A stretch of DNA of 63,261 nucleotides from Streptomyces ipomoeae 91-03 (GTDB lineage Bacteria > Actinomycetota > Actinomycetes > Streptomycetales > Streptomycetaceae), in assembly GCF_000317595.1 (NCBI RefSeq), contig NZ_AEJC01000537.1, positions 1 to 63,261 of the forward strand, read 5' to 3'. A program made the position numbers and the translations under genes. The notes beneath the pieces are model-generated. The model ran no database searches. It was not told the DNA's origin and saw only the letters and a program-made list of their open reading frames with translations. Shown here piece by piece: positions 43,202 to 51,835 of this stretch. How positions within the stretch are numbered: position 1 is the stretch's first letter; each line of letters starts with the position of its first letter.

Positions 43202-43942
43202 CTACGGCAGCCGCAGCGTGGAGACCCGCACCAGGGGGCGCGGGCCGTCCGCCCCGGCGTTGTCGTGGCGTACGGCGACGGCGGCCTGGTATCCCTCGGG
43301 CGCGGGCACATCGGCGATGGCCCAGCCCTCCGGGCCCGGCGGCGCCCAGTCGGGCGCCAACTCCTCGGCCAGGCCCACATGATGACGGCCGAGCCCGCCG
43401 GGCAGCCCGGTCCCGATGCCCTTGAGGTACGCCTCCTTGCGCACCCAGCAGCCGAGCACGGCCCTCTCCCGCAGGGCGGGGGACAGGGCGGCCACGGCAC
43501 GCCGCTCCTCGATGTGCAGCCGGCGGGCCGCGCCGTCGAGGCTGTCCCGCATCAGTTCCGCCGACTCGATGTCCACGCCCACGGGAGTGTCCGCGAGCGC
43601 GAAGAGGGCGGCGTCGCCGGCGTGCGAGAGCGAGAAGCACGGCTGGGGGCGGCCGGCGATCACCGGCCGCCCGTGCGGCGCCTCGCAGTCCGGCATTCCA
43701 CAGGGTTCGCGGAGGAACTCCACGTCCTGCGGTGCGATCCCCAGACACCCACCGAGCAGTACCCGGAGGCCCACATGGGAGGTGACATAGCGTTCACGTG
43801 CCGCCGGGTCCTGGAACCCGTCGGCCCGCGCGGATTCCCCGTCGTCGAGCATCCATACGCTGTCGGCCGCCGCCGCCGAGTGGTCAGGAATCCACAACAG
43901 CCATACGGCGACCGTCCGGGGACCGTCCGGACGACCTGTCAC
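43202..43942 (-). CDS. 4'-phosphopantetheinyl transferase (Sfp-type)
   Basis: 246 residues from a GTG at 43942 overlapping the stop of the LuxR gene (GTGA). Contains CFSLSHAGD, VGVDIE (Mg/CoA site) and CWVRKEAYLKGIGTG, the three Sfp motifs. It attaches phosphopantetheine to carrier proteins, most likely the three ACP domains in the PKS and the free ACP. Coupling to the LuxR regulator suggests it is expressed with the cluster. Confidence 0.92.
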   Translation of the reverse strand: MTGRPDGPRTVAVWLLWIPDHSAAAADSVWMLDDGESARADGFQDPAARERYVTSHVGLRVLLGGCLGIAPQDVEFLREPCGMPDCEAPHGRPVIAGRPQPCFSLSHAGDAALFALADTPVGVDIESAELMRDSLDGAARRLHIEERRAVAALSPALRERAVLGCWVRKEAYLKGIGTGLPGGLGRHHVGLAEELAPDWAPPGPEGWAIADVPAPEGYQAAVAVRHDNAGADGPRPLVRVSTLRLP

Positions 43943-44259
43943 GTGCGCTCGGGACTCTTTCCGCTCGGACGGAGCTCGTCCGCCCACTGCACCGACAAGA
44001 GGGTCGCTTCCATCCTGTTCCGCAGTCCCAGTTTCCGCGTGATGCTCGTCAGATGCGCCTTCACCGTTCGCTCGGCGATACCGAGGCGACGGGCGAGGGC
44101 CCGGTTCCCCTCGGCGATCGAGAGCACGCTGAGCACCTCGCGTTCTCGCGGAGTCAGTTCCCGCAGGGCAGAGCGCTCAAGCTGCGCCAGGCCCACGGGT
44201 CCCCCGAATCCCGTTCCTAATCCGGCATTTTTGACAGTTGGATGATTTTCCCCGTACAT
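43939..44259 (-). CDS. Small LuxR-family DNA-binding regulator
   Basis: 106 residues, essentially only a LuxR/GerE helix-turn-helix (ELTPREREVLSVLSIAEGNRALARRLGIAERTVKAHLTSITRKLGL), with no ATPase or receiver domain. GGAGAG lies 9 nt before the ATG. Codon 14 is TTA (44218-44220), so production should need bldA tRNA and be developmentally delayed. Single-domain LuxR proteins often act as pathway-specific activators. It sits between the plus-strand operon and the KASIII gene, and is co-transcribed with the PPTase. Confidence 0.88.
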   Translation of the reverse strand: MYGENHPTVKNAGLGTGFGGPVGLAQLERSALRELTPREREVLSVLSIAEGNRALARRLGIAERTVKAHLTSITRKLGLRNRMEATLLSVQWADELRPSGKSPERT

Positions 44260-44595
44260 GCGCTCTCCAACTACTTGAGATGATCGTCCACCGGAGGAGG
44301 AATCAGAAGAGAGCCCTGAAAACCATCAACTGGACATCCACCCCCTTGGTGTCCGCAACCCGCCCGACTATACCGGCGGGTCGAGTGGCTGTCAGCAGTG
44401 AAGGCGGTGACCGGAACCCCCGATTCTTCTCGGTGAACCGCCCGGACCGCGCTTCTTCAGGAAACGGTAAAACTTTGATGCTGATGGAATCCTTACTTCC
44501 GAACATTGCGCCGATCCGCATTCCATGTCCGCGGAACGGTGAATTGCCGGAAGCCGCCGAACCGACCGCCGCAGACTCACCGAGGTGACAGCGAG
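44260..44595. other. Divergent promoter region, LuxR / KASIII
   Basis: 336 bp of relatively AT-rich sequence (for this genome) between the divergent LuxR and KASIII genes, with runs such as gaaacggtaaaactttgatg. No confident -10/-35 pair or long palindrome was found. Confidence 0.5.
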
Positions 44596-45585
44596 TTGTC
44601 CAATTCATCTGCACCGGTCGTCCGTGACGGCGCCGTTCGCGCCGCCGGGGCCGGCTCCCGAATCGTCGCCGTCGCGGGCGTACGGCCCAGGCGGATCGTC
44701 AGCAATACGGAACTGGGGGAGCCGCTCGGTGTGTCCGCCGAGTGGATCGAGCGGCGCGTCGGTATCCGCGAGCGGCGCTTCGCCGGCCCGGAGGAGTCGC
44801 TGACGGGCATGGGCGCCACCGCCGCCGCGAAGGCCCTCTCCGCGGCGGGGCTCACCCCGGCCGACGTCGACGTCCTGGTCCTCGCCACGTGCTCCATGCC
44901 CTCGCCCATGCCGAACGGCGCGGCGTCCGTCGCCGCCCTGCTCGGCGTCCCCACCGTCGCGGCCTTCGACGTCAACGCCGCCTGCGCGGGCTTCTGCTAC
45001 GGACTCGGGATCGCCGACGGCCTGGTCCGCTCGGGCACGAGCCGCTGCGCGCTGGTCGTCGGCGCCGAGCGGATGACCGACTGGGTGGACCCCATGGACG
45101 TCGACACCGCCACGGTGTTCGCGGACGGCGCGGGCGCCGCGGTCGTCGTGGCCGCCGAGCACACCGGGATCCACCCGGTGGTGTGGGGCGGCGACGGCGA
45201 CAAGGCCTCCCTGATCACCATCCCCGACCGGCACGGCAGTGTGACGATGAGCGGCCAGGCCGTCTACCGCTGGGTCACCACCGAGCTGGTCCAGGTCGCC
45301 CAGGAGGCCTGTGCGCGTGCCGGGTTGGCCCCGCAGGACCTCAGGGGCCTGGTCACCCACCAGGCCAATCTGCGGATGATGGAACGCCTCGCGACGGGTC
45401 TGGGCGCGACCAACGCCGCGGTCGCCCGTGACATCGTCGAGACCGGCAACACCTCGGCGGCCTCCGTTCCCCTCGCCCTCACCCGCCTCATCGACCTCGG
45501 CCACATCAGGACCGGGGACCCGGTCCTCCTCATGGGCTTCGGCGCCGGCCTCAGCTACGCGGCCCAGGTGATCTCCTGCCCCTGA
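44596..45585 (+). CDS. 3-oxoacyl-ACP synthase III (KASIII/FabH family), canonical triad
   Basis: 329 residues from the TTG at 44596 with GAGGTGA about 10 nt upstream; the start is not certain, as no ATG is in frame nearby. Cys in NAACAGFCYG, His in THQANLRM and Asn in ETGNTSAAS make a complete KASIII triad. Spaced from the PKS operon but beside its regulator and PPTase, so it is likely part of the cluster. It could build a starter by condensing acyl-CoA with malonyl-ACP. In contrast the KASIII-like protein at 25403 has lost the His. Confidence 0.9.
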   Translation: MSNSSAPVVRDGAVRAAGAGSRIVAVAGVRPRRIVSNTELGEPLGVSAEWIERRVGIRERRFAGPEESLTGMGATAAAKALSAAGLTPADVDVLVLATCSMPSPMPNGAASVAALLGVPTVAAFDVNAACAGFCYGLGIADGLVRSGTSRCALVVGAERMTDWVDPMDVDTATVFADGAGAAVVVAAEHTGIHPVVWGGDGDKASLITIPDRHGSVTMSGQAVYRWVTTELVQVAQEACARAGLAPQDLRGLVTHQANLRMMERLATGLGATNAAVARDIVETGNTSAASVPLALTRLIDLGHIRTGDPVLLMGFGAGLSYAAQVISCP

Positions 45586-45637
45586 ACCGCCCGACCCCCG
45601 CAGACCGCCTCAGCTCCCGATGATGTCGACCGCCGGC

Positions 45638-46108
45638 TCACCCCGGGCCGTCTCCTCGTACGGTCGCGAGCGCGCCGTTGTGCCGCAGCAGAGGCAGCAC
45701 GTGGTCTCGTACGGCGGGCGCGAGCACAAGGTCCTGCTCCAGGCCGGACACCCACCGCAATCCGGCCAGCTCGGCCGCCGGCCGAGGGGTGCGGCTGATG
45801 CGGGCCTCGAACACGGTCATCCGCATCGGCACACCCTCCAGCGCGGCCACGGCTTCGACCTGGGCCAGGAAGTGTGGCTCCAGCGGCTCCACACCGAGTT
45901 CCTCGTCCAGCTCCCGCACCAGGGTCTGGAGCGCCGTCTCGTCCGTGTCGGGTTTGCCGCCGGGCAGATAGAACACGTCGGGGGCCGCCTTTTTGCTCAC
46001 CACCAGCAGCCGCCCCTCCCGCACGATCGCGGCGGCCACCACGACCAGTGGGCGCCGGTCGCCCCCCACCGTCCCGTCCTCGGAGGGGCGCTCACGCATA
46101 TGTGTCAC
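45638..46108 (-). CDS. NUDIX hydrolase
   Basis: 156 residues; GTG at 46108 overlaps the stop of the transporter gene. NUDIX box GGKPDTDETALQTLVRELDEELG is complete (GX5EX7REUXEEXGU). It hydrolyses nucleoside diphosphates linked to other groups; the substrate cannot be told from the sequence. Alternative start ATG at 46099. Because it is translated with an MFS transporter it may protect against or recycle a toxic nucleotide intermediate. Confidence 0.87.
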   Translation of the reverse strand: MTHMRERPSEDGTVGGDRRPLVVVAAAIVREGRLLVVSKKAAPDVFYLPGGKPDTDETALQTLVRELDEELGVEPLEPHFLAQVEAVAALEGVPMRMTVFEARISRTPRPAAELAGLRWVSGLEQDLVLAPAVRDHVLPLLRHNGALATVRGDGPG

Positions 46109-47334
46109 GCGGCCGTCCGCTCGGGACGCAGGAAGGTGGTGACGAGAAGGGCGACGGCACAGAAGGCGATGCCGGTGATCATCACCAGTGACGGCCCCGA
46201 GCGGTCGAGGGCGAGAGAACCGAAGAGCGCCCCCAGGGAGATCGAGACGTTGAAGGACAGGACGTAGAGCGAGGTCGCCGCCTCTCGCGCCTGCGGCACG
46301 CTGCGGAAGACCAGGGTCTGCAGTGCGACCGGCAGTGCCGAGTAGGCGAGTCCCCAGCTGAGCAGGAACACGATCGCCCCGGGCTTCCAGGTGCCGACCG
46401 CGAGCAGCAGGGCCATCGAACCGCCGGTGCCGGCGATGAGGCCGAGGATGACGGTACGCAGCGCCGGGCCGCGTCCGATGACCGCTCCCGCGAGGAAGTT
46501 GCCCGCGACGCCGGCGGCGCCGACGCAGAGCAGCAGCACCCCGACCATGCCCGACGGCACGCCGACGTTCCGGAGCAGGAAGGGAGTGATGTAGGTGAAG
46601 GCGGCGTAGTGGCCGATCACGACGATGGCGGTCACGCCCAGCGCCGTGCGCAGGTTGCCCATCCTCAGCAGACGGGGCAGCTCGGAGAGATGGACGCCGC
46701 CCTGCGGGGGCATCGCCGGCATGAGCACCGCGGTGGCGATGAGCGCGACGGCGCTGCAGGCGGCCAGGGCCCAGAAGGCGGCACGCCAGTCCAGCCACTG
46801 GCCGACGATGGTGCCGACGGGGACTCCGACGACCGTTGCCAGGGATATCCCGGAGAACGCGATGGCGGTCGCCCGCACGGAGCGGTCCGGTGGAACCAGC
46901 CGTACGGCGATGCTCGCGACGATCGCCCACAGCACGCCGTGGATGAATCCGATCAGCAGTCTGACGAACATCAGCCACGCGTAGTTCACGGCCGTCGCGG
47001 TCAGGACGTTGCCCACGACGAACACGGTGAGGATGACGAGCAGGAGCCGTCCGCGGTCGAGCCGGCGGGTGGCCGCGGTGAGGACCGGGGCGAGGACACC
47101 CGCGAACAAGCCGTACAGCGTGACCGTCAGCCCGACCGTCCCTTCCGAGACGCCCAGACCGGCCGCCATCTCGGGGAGCAGTCCGATGGGCATCGTCTCG
47201 GTCGCGGTCACGGTGAAGACACCGAAGGCGACGGCGAGGACCGCGAGCCACCCTCGGCGAGTGGACGCGGGAAGGGGAACGGGGGGTGCCGCTCCGGCGG
47301 ACGGTGAGGTCTGTTGCTGACTCGAAGGTGCCAA
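46105..47334 (-). CDS. MFS drug-type efflux transporter (DHA1 family)
   Basis: 409 residues from the TTG at 47334 (GGAG 7 nt upstream), which gives the usual length for 12-TM exporters; a GTG at 47442 would add 36 unordered residues. Twelve hydrophobic segments are evident, with the A-like motif LTAATRRLDRGRLLL after TM2 and the MPIGLLPEMAAGLGVSEG start typical of AraJ/DHA1 proteins. Likely exports the product of the neighbouring cluster. Confidence 0.9.
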   Translation of the reverse strand: MAPSSQQQTSPSAGAAPPVPLPASTRRGWLAVLAVAFGVFTVTATETMPIGLLPEMAAGLGVSEGTVGLTVTLYGLFAGVLAPVLTAATRRLDRGRLLLVILTVFVVGNVLTATAVNYAWLMFVRLLIGFIHGVLWAIVASIAVRLVPPDRSVRATAIAFSGISLATVVGVPVGTIVGQWLDWRAAFWALAACSAVALIATAVLMPAMPPQGGVHLSELPRLLRMGNLRTALGVTAIVVIGHYAAFTYITPFLLRNVGVPSGMVGVLLLCVGAAGVAGNFLAGAVIGRGPALRTVILGLIAGTGGSMALLLAVGTWKPGAIVFLLSWGLAYSALPVALQTLVFRSVPQAREAATSLYVLSFNVSISLGALFGSLALDRSGPSLVMITGIAFCAVALLVTTFLRPERTAA

Positions 47335-47449
47335 CGTCGTGCTCCGAGACGGGAGGAGAGGCGAAAGGAGGGCCGGGGCAGGGGGGCGATGGCGGCGGGA
47401 CGGAGCCCCGGCGGACGGCCCGGGACTCCCGTACCGCACCACGGCCGGG

Positions 47450-49330
47450 TCAGGGCAGCTTGATGGCCGGGGCGTACATGTCGATCCATACGGCCAGGTC
47501 CAGCGTCCGTTCCAGTTCGCGGCGGGAGGCCTGGTCGATCTGCGGGGCGTCGGTGGTCACCGCCCGCGCCAGCCTGCCCTTGTCGATCAGGTCGAACACC
47601 GGGTGTCCCGGCGTGCTCAGCAGGTCCTTGCACTGCTCACGGAGGGCGGCGGCGTACGTGGGGTCCTGCGTGGACGGGTAGGGGGACTTGCGGCGTTCCA
47701 CGACGGAGCGCGGCAGGACGTCGGCGGCGGCGGCACGCAGCAGTGATTTCTCCTTGCCGTCGAAGGACTTCAGCGCCCAGGGCGCGTTGTACACGTACTC
47801 CACCAGCCGGTGGTCGCTGAAGGGCACCCGTACCTCCAGGCCGGAGGCCATGCTCATCCGGTCCTTGCGGTCGAGCCAGATGCGTACGAACCGGGTGAGG
47901 TGCAGATGGCTGATCTTGCGCATCCGCCACTCCGACTCGTCCTCGCCGTCGAGGCGCTGGATGCGGGCGACGGCGTCGTGGTACGAGTCCTGAATGTAGT
48001 GGTCGAGGTCGAGTGCCGCGCTCAGCCGGTCGGTCAGCAGGCTCTGCCGCGCCGGCTCGGGAGCGCCGCCCTGCCGGCCCTTGGTGCCTTGGCCGAAGAA
48101 CTGCTGGTGGCCGGCCAGCCACGGGAAGGTGGTGCCCTCACGGGCCTCGGGGGCGAAGAACTGCCGGTAGCCGCCGAACAGTTCGTCGGCCGACTCGCCG
48201 GACAGCGCCATGGTGGCGTGGCCGCGGATCGCCTTGAAAAGGAGGTACAGCGAGGCGTCGAGGTCACCGAGACCCGAGGGGAGATCGCGGGCGCGGATGA
48301 CCTTCCGGCGGACCTCGGGGTCGGTCAACTCGGCCGAACCGAGCACGATGTCCTGGTGCAGGGTGCCGGACTTCTCCGCCACGTCGTGCACGAAGGGGGT
48401 GTCCGGATCCGGGCGCAGTTCGTCGGCGACGAAGTTCTCGGTCAGGCCGACGAAGTCCACCGCGAAGCTGCGCAACTTCTCTCCCCGCCCGGCCAGTTGC
48501 GCCGCGGCGATCGCGGTCATGGCCGAGGAGTCCAGCCCGCCGGAGAGCAGAGTGCAGCTGGGCACGTCGCAGACGAGCTGGCGGCGCATGGTGTCGTGGA
48601 GCAGCTCACGCACCCGTGCCACCGATGTGTCCCGGTCGTCGGTGTGCTCCCTGGTCTCCAGGGTCCAGTAGCGGGTGGTGCGGATGCCGGTGGCCCGCAC
48701 CGTGACCACCGTGCCCGGCTCGACCTCGCGCATGCCCTCCCATACGGCGTGTCCAGGCGTCTTGATGAAGGCGAACAGCTCACGGAACCCGTCGACGGTC
48801 ACGGTGGATTCGGCGATCGGGTTGGCGAGGATGGCCTTGGGCTCCGAACCGAAAAGCACCCCGCCGGGTGTGGGGTAGTAGTAGAACGGCTTGATGCCCG
48901 CCCGGTCGCGGACCATCACCAGCTTGTCCTCGCGGGCGTCCCAGATGGCGAACGCGTACATGCCGTTGAGGCGCTCGGCGACGGCCTCCCCCCACTCCAG
49001 ATAGCCGCGCAGGACCACCTCGGTGTCGGAGCGGGTGGCGAAGGAGTGTCCACGGGCGGCGAGTTCGGTGCGCAGTTCGGGAAAGTTGTAGGTCTCCCCG
49101 GCGTACACGATGCTGACGGCGCCGTGGGGGGTGGGCGCACTCATCGGTTGTCCGCCGCCGGGCAGGTCGATGATGGCCAGCCGGCGGTGGCCCAGGGCGA
49201 CATGCTCGTCGATGTGGGTGCCGAGGCCGTCGGGCCCGCGGCAGGCCATGGTCTCGGTCATGGCGTCCACGGTGGGCTGCTCGGTGCGCAGATCGCGGTC
49301 GAAGGCGACCCACCCGGTGATGCCGCACAT
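47450..49330 (-). CDS. asnB: Glutamine-dependent asparagine synthase-like enzyme
   Basis: 626 residues from the ATG at 49330 (AGGAGA 7-12 nt upstream). Cys2 (MCGITG) is the class II glutaminase nucleophile, with RRLAIIDLPGGGQP and AGETYNFPELR; the C-terminal synthase has the PPi loop LLSGGLDSSAMTA and LSGESADELFGGY. The domain order and length match primary AsnB, but the neighbours suggest a biosynthetic amidotransferase. It amidates a carboxylate (Asp or another) with ATP and Gln. Its C-terminal region is highly charged. The start is overlapped by the end of the AraC gene. Confidence 0.9.
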   Translation of the reverse strand: MCGITGWVAFDRDLRTEQPTVDAMTETMACRGPDGLGTHIDEHVALGHRRLAIIDLPGGGQPMSAPTPHGAVSIVYAGETYNFPELRTELAARGHSFATRSDTEVVLRGYLEWGEAVAERLNGMYAFAIWDAREDKLVMVRDRAGIKPFYYYPTPGGVLFGSEPKAILANPIAESTVTVDGFRELFAFIKTPGHAVWEGMREVEPGTVVTVRATGIRTTRYWTLETREHTDDRDTSVARVRELLHDTMRRQLVCDVPSCTLLSGGLDSSAMTAIAAAQLAGRGEKLRSFAVDFVGLTENFVADELRPDPDTPFVHDVAEKSGTLHQDIVLGSAELTDPEVRRKVIRARDLPSGLGDLDASLYLLFKAIRGHATMALSGESADELFGGYRQFFAPEAREGTTFPWLAGHQQFFGQGTKGRQGGAPEPARQSLLTDRLSAALDLDHYIQDSYHDAVARIQRLDGEDESEWRMRKISHLHLTRFVRIWLDRKDRMSMASGLEVRVPFSDHRLVEYVYNAPWALKSFDGKEKSLLRAAAADVLPRSVVERRKSPYPSTQDPTYAAALREQCKDLLSTPGHPVFDLIDKGRLARAVTTDAPQIDQASRRELERTLDLAVWIDMYAPAIKLP

Positions 49331-50232
49331 ATGTCTCCTGCCTTTCCTGTTCGGATCGTTCCGGTCGTGGCGTCGAGCGATGCGGTGGGGAACTGGTCGG
49401 GAAGGGCGTCGAGCGGGCCGTGTTCCCGGAAGGCGGCCCTGACACCGGAGAACCGTCCGGGAGTGCAGCCGATCATCGCCTTGAAGCTGCGGGTGAAGTG
49501 CGCCTGGTCGTGGTAGCCGGCCGCTCCGGCCGCGTCCGCCCACGTCAGGCCGTGTCTCCGATGGCGCAGCGCCTCCTGCAGCCGGAGCACCTGGGCCAGT
49601 GATTTCGGCGGCAGGCCGACCTGTTGGAGGAAACGACGTTCCAGCTGGCGGTGGCTCCACCCGGTTTCGGTGGCCAGTTGGCGGATCGGGATCCGTCCCG
49701 CGGTGTGGTGCAGTTTCCGCCATGCCCAGTCGACCCGGGGAGAGCAGGGAGGGCCGCTGAGCAGCCGGACGGCCAGCAGTCGGTCGAGAACCGCGAAGCG
49801 GGAGTGCCAGTCGGGGTAGGCGGCCAGCCTGTCGACGAAGTTCCGCAGGCGTGCGCCGAGCGCGTCGGCCAGGTCCATGGTGCGGCAGGCCCATGCCTCC
49901 ATCGGAGCCGCGGTCAGACGGTACGCGGCGAGCGGTGTCAGCAGCACGGTGACGCCGTGCACGGGGCCGATGTACTCGCCCAGCGTCGCCGTGGTGCGGA
50001 CGCCGACGACCAGCGAGGCGGCGGTCACCGACTGCCGTGGGTCCAGCGCGTTTGCGACACGTAATGGGCTGCCGAATCCGAATACGAGCCTGACCATTCC
50101 GTCCGGCGTCACCAGGTGACGGCCGGTTCTTCCTTCTCCCGCCCGGAAACCCCGGTATCCGAGTATGTGACTTTGCGGGCCGAGTTCGGAGGGCTTCCAG
50201 GTCGTCTCCTTTGTGCGGGGCGCCGTCGACAT
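49258..50232 (-). CDS. AraC-family transcriptional regulator
   Basis: 324 residues. The C-terminal AraC/XylS HTH pair is at about 195-290 (GRIPIRQLATETGWSHRQLERRFLQQVG, then DAAGAAGYHDQAHFTRSFKAMIGCTPGRF). The N-terminal half is a cupin-like sensing domain. Codon 57 is TTA (50062-50064), predicting bldA dependence. The gene overlaps the start of the asparagine-synthase gene by 73 bp, so the two are probably co-expressed. The ribosome site is weak, so the start is provisional. It may bind the palindromes at 50318-50352. Confidence 0.87.
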   Translation of the reverse strand: MSTAPRTKETTWKPSELGPQSHILGYRGFRAGEGRTGRHLVTPDGMVRLVFGFGSPLRVANALDPRQSVTAASLVVGVRTTATLGEYIGPVHGVTVLLTPLAAYRLTAAPMEAWACRTMDLADALGARLRNFVDRLAAYPDWHSRFAVLDRLLAVRLLSGPPCSPRVDWAWRKLHHTAGRIPIRQLATETGWSHRQLERRFLQQVGLPPKSLAQVLRLQEALRHRRHGLTWADAAGAAGYHDQAHFTRSFKAMIGCTPGRFSGVRAAFREHGPLDALPDQFPTASLDATTGTIRTGKAGDICAASPGGSPSTAICAPSSPPWTP

Positions 50233-50612
50233 GAAATCGAATGCTAGGCATATCGACCGCCCCGGATGAAATTTTCCGCCCCCTCGGGGATATGTGTGAA
50301 TTCTGTGCAGTATGGCTGTGACGTCACCGGAACCATTTTTGGTACACCAAAACTGTGACATTGAACACGCTGAAACCGGTGCATACCTTCTGATTTCGGA
50401 ACGCCGGGAATGGCGCATTATGGCGGTTCGGTGGCCAGATGCTGGAAGGGGGTCGCATTCATGCAAGACCGATTTGCCGAGGGCTGTGATGCTGGGCGCG
50501 GCAGTGGCGAAAGGAATTTCCGTGTCGTGTGCGAATATCTCTCGCCGGCCCTTCGTGCCTGATTCGCCGGATGCGTCAATTCGCATCCGGAGCATGGAAA
50601 GGAACCGATCGA
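50233..50612. other. Divergent promoter region with operator candidates
   Basis: 380 bp of notably lower GC content between the divergent AraC and M24 genes. It holds the palindromes annotated at 50318-50352 and AT-rich stretches (ttctgatttcgg). Promoters for both directions should lie here. Confidence 0.6.
50318..50352. promoter_or_regulatory. Two adjacent palindromes, candidate operators
   Basis: GTGACGTCAC (50318-50327) is a perfect 10-bp palindrome. TTTTGGT-AC-ACCAAAA (50337-50352) has 7-bp perfect arms. Their centres are about 22 bp apart, i.e. two helical turns, on the same face of the DNA. AraC/TetR/LysR-type binding is possible; the AraC regulator next door is a candidate. Confidence 0.65.
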
Positions 50613-51806
50613 ATGCGCGTCAATCATGACCGTCTCCAGCGGAGAATGAATGAGTTCGGCCTGGACGCACTGGTGAGCACCACCGCGGAGAATCTGACGT
50701 ATCTGACCGGCGTCAGCAGTGTGCACCTGGATATGTTCCCGCATTCGGGGCGGGCCTTCGCCGTGCTGTCCCGGGACACCCGGGCGGGCGCGCTCTTCGT
50801 CTGCGGGCGCTGCGAGGTCGACCAGTTCCTCGACGCCGACGAGCCGATCGCCGGGGCCATCGGCTACGGCCCTTTCTATCGGGAACTTCCCGAGGAGGTG
50901 GCCCTGGACCACGAAGACGCCCTCTTGCGGGCCGTCTCCGACGACCCCCGCTTCGACGATGCCCTGTCCGCCCTGGTCCACGCGGTGAAACAGGTCTGCC
51001 CCGGCGGCGGCCGGGTCGCCGTGGACGAGGAGGGAGTGCCGGCGGACTTCCTCGACGAACTCGGCAAGCGGCTGCCCGGCTGGCAACTGGTGCCCGGTGC
51101 CGGGCACTTGCGGCACGTCCGCCAGGTGAAGACCGACCGGGAGACGGAACTCGTCGCGGCGGCGGCGCGCGTCGCGGAGAACGCGATCCGCGCCACGGTC
51201 GCCGTGATGCGCGAGGGCGTCACCGAGCGAGAACTGGTCCGCGAGTTCAACCGCTCCGTCGCCTCCCAGGGCGGAACGCCGCGCTTCACCCTGATCCGGA
51301 TCGGAGCGGGCGCGGTGGCCGGTCAGCGCCGGCCCACCACCACGGCGCTGCGGCGGGGCCAGGCCGTGTGGTTCGACGTCGGGGCCGTGGTCGACGGCTA
51401 CTGGTGCGACATCGCCCGGGTGGCCACCCTCGGAGACCCCGACCAGCGGCTGGCCCGCCTCTACGAGGCCGTGCTCGCCGGTGAGCAGGCCGCGCTGGAC
51501 CACGCCCGCCCCGGCATGACCGGCCAGGAGCTCTTCGAGCTCACCGTCGGCGCGGTACGGGACGCCGGGATCCCGCACTACCGGCGCAACCACGTCGGGC
51601 ACGGCATCGGCGTCGAGGTCTACGACCCGGTGCTGATCCGCCCGGACAGCACGGACCCCTTGCGGACGGGCACCGTGGTCAACATCGAGACGCCGTACTA
51701 CGAGTTCGGCTTCGGCTGTGTGCACGTCGAGGACCCGTTCGTCGTCGGCCCGGACGGCAACCGCCTGCTGACCACACTGCCCCGGGAACTGATCGTCGTC
51801 CGCTGA
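50613..51806 (+). CDS. M24-family (Xaa-Pro peptidase/creatinase fold) protein
   Basis: 397 residues from the ATG at 50613 (AAGGA upstream). N-terminal creatinase-like domain (1-150) followed by the pita-bread domain with the five metal ligands visible: Asp in WFDVGAVV, Asp in WCDIARV, His in NHVGHGIG, Glu in VNIETPY and Glu in HVEDPF. The family comprises Pro-specific peptidases and creatinases; here the first gene of a biosynthetic-looking operon, it may remove a peptide group or act on a non-peptide amide. Confidence 0.88.
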   Translation: MRVNHDRLQRRMNEFGLDALVSTTAENLTYLTGVSSVHLDMFPHSGRAFAVLSRDTRAGALFVCGRCEVDQFLDADEPIAGAIGYGPFYRELPEEVALDHEDALLRAVSDDPRFDDALSALVHAVKQVCPGGGRVAVDEEGVPADFLDELGKRLPGWQLVPGAGHLRHVRQVKTDRETELVAAAARVAENAIRATVAVMREGVTERELVREFNRSVASQGGTPRFTLIRIGAGAVAGQRRPTTTALRRGQAVWFDVGAVVDGYWCDIARVATLGDPDQRLARLYEAVLAGEQAALDHARPGMTGQELFELTVGAVRDAGIPHYRRNHVGHGIGVEVYDPVLIRPDSTDPLRTGTVVNIETPYYEFGFGCVHVEDPFVVGPDGNRLLTTLPRELIVVR

Positions 51807-51835
51807 CAGGCCCACCCCCCCCGCATGGAGGCACC

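Noticed and set aside
49258..50595. Longer N-terminus for the AraC regulator (start at 50595)
   Set aside because: The additional ~120 residues cover the AT-rich spacer with the palindromes and read as non-coding; the ATG at 50232 was used.
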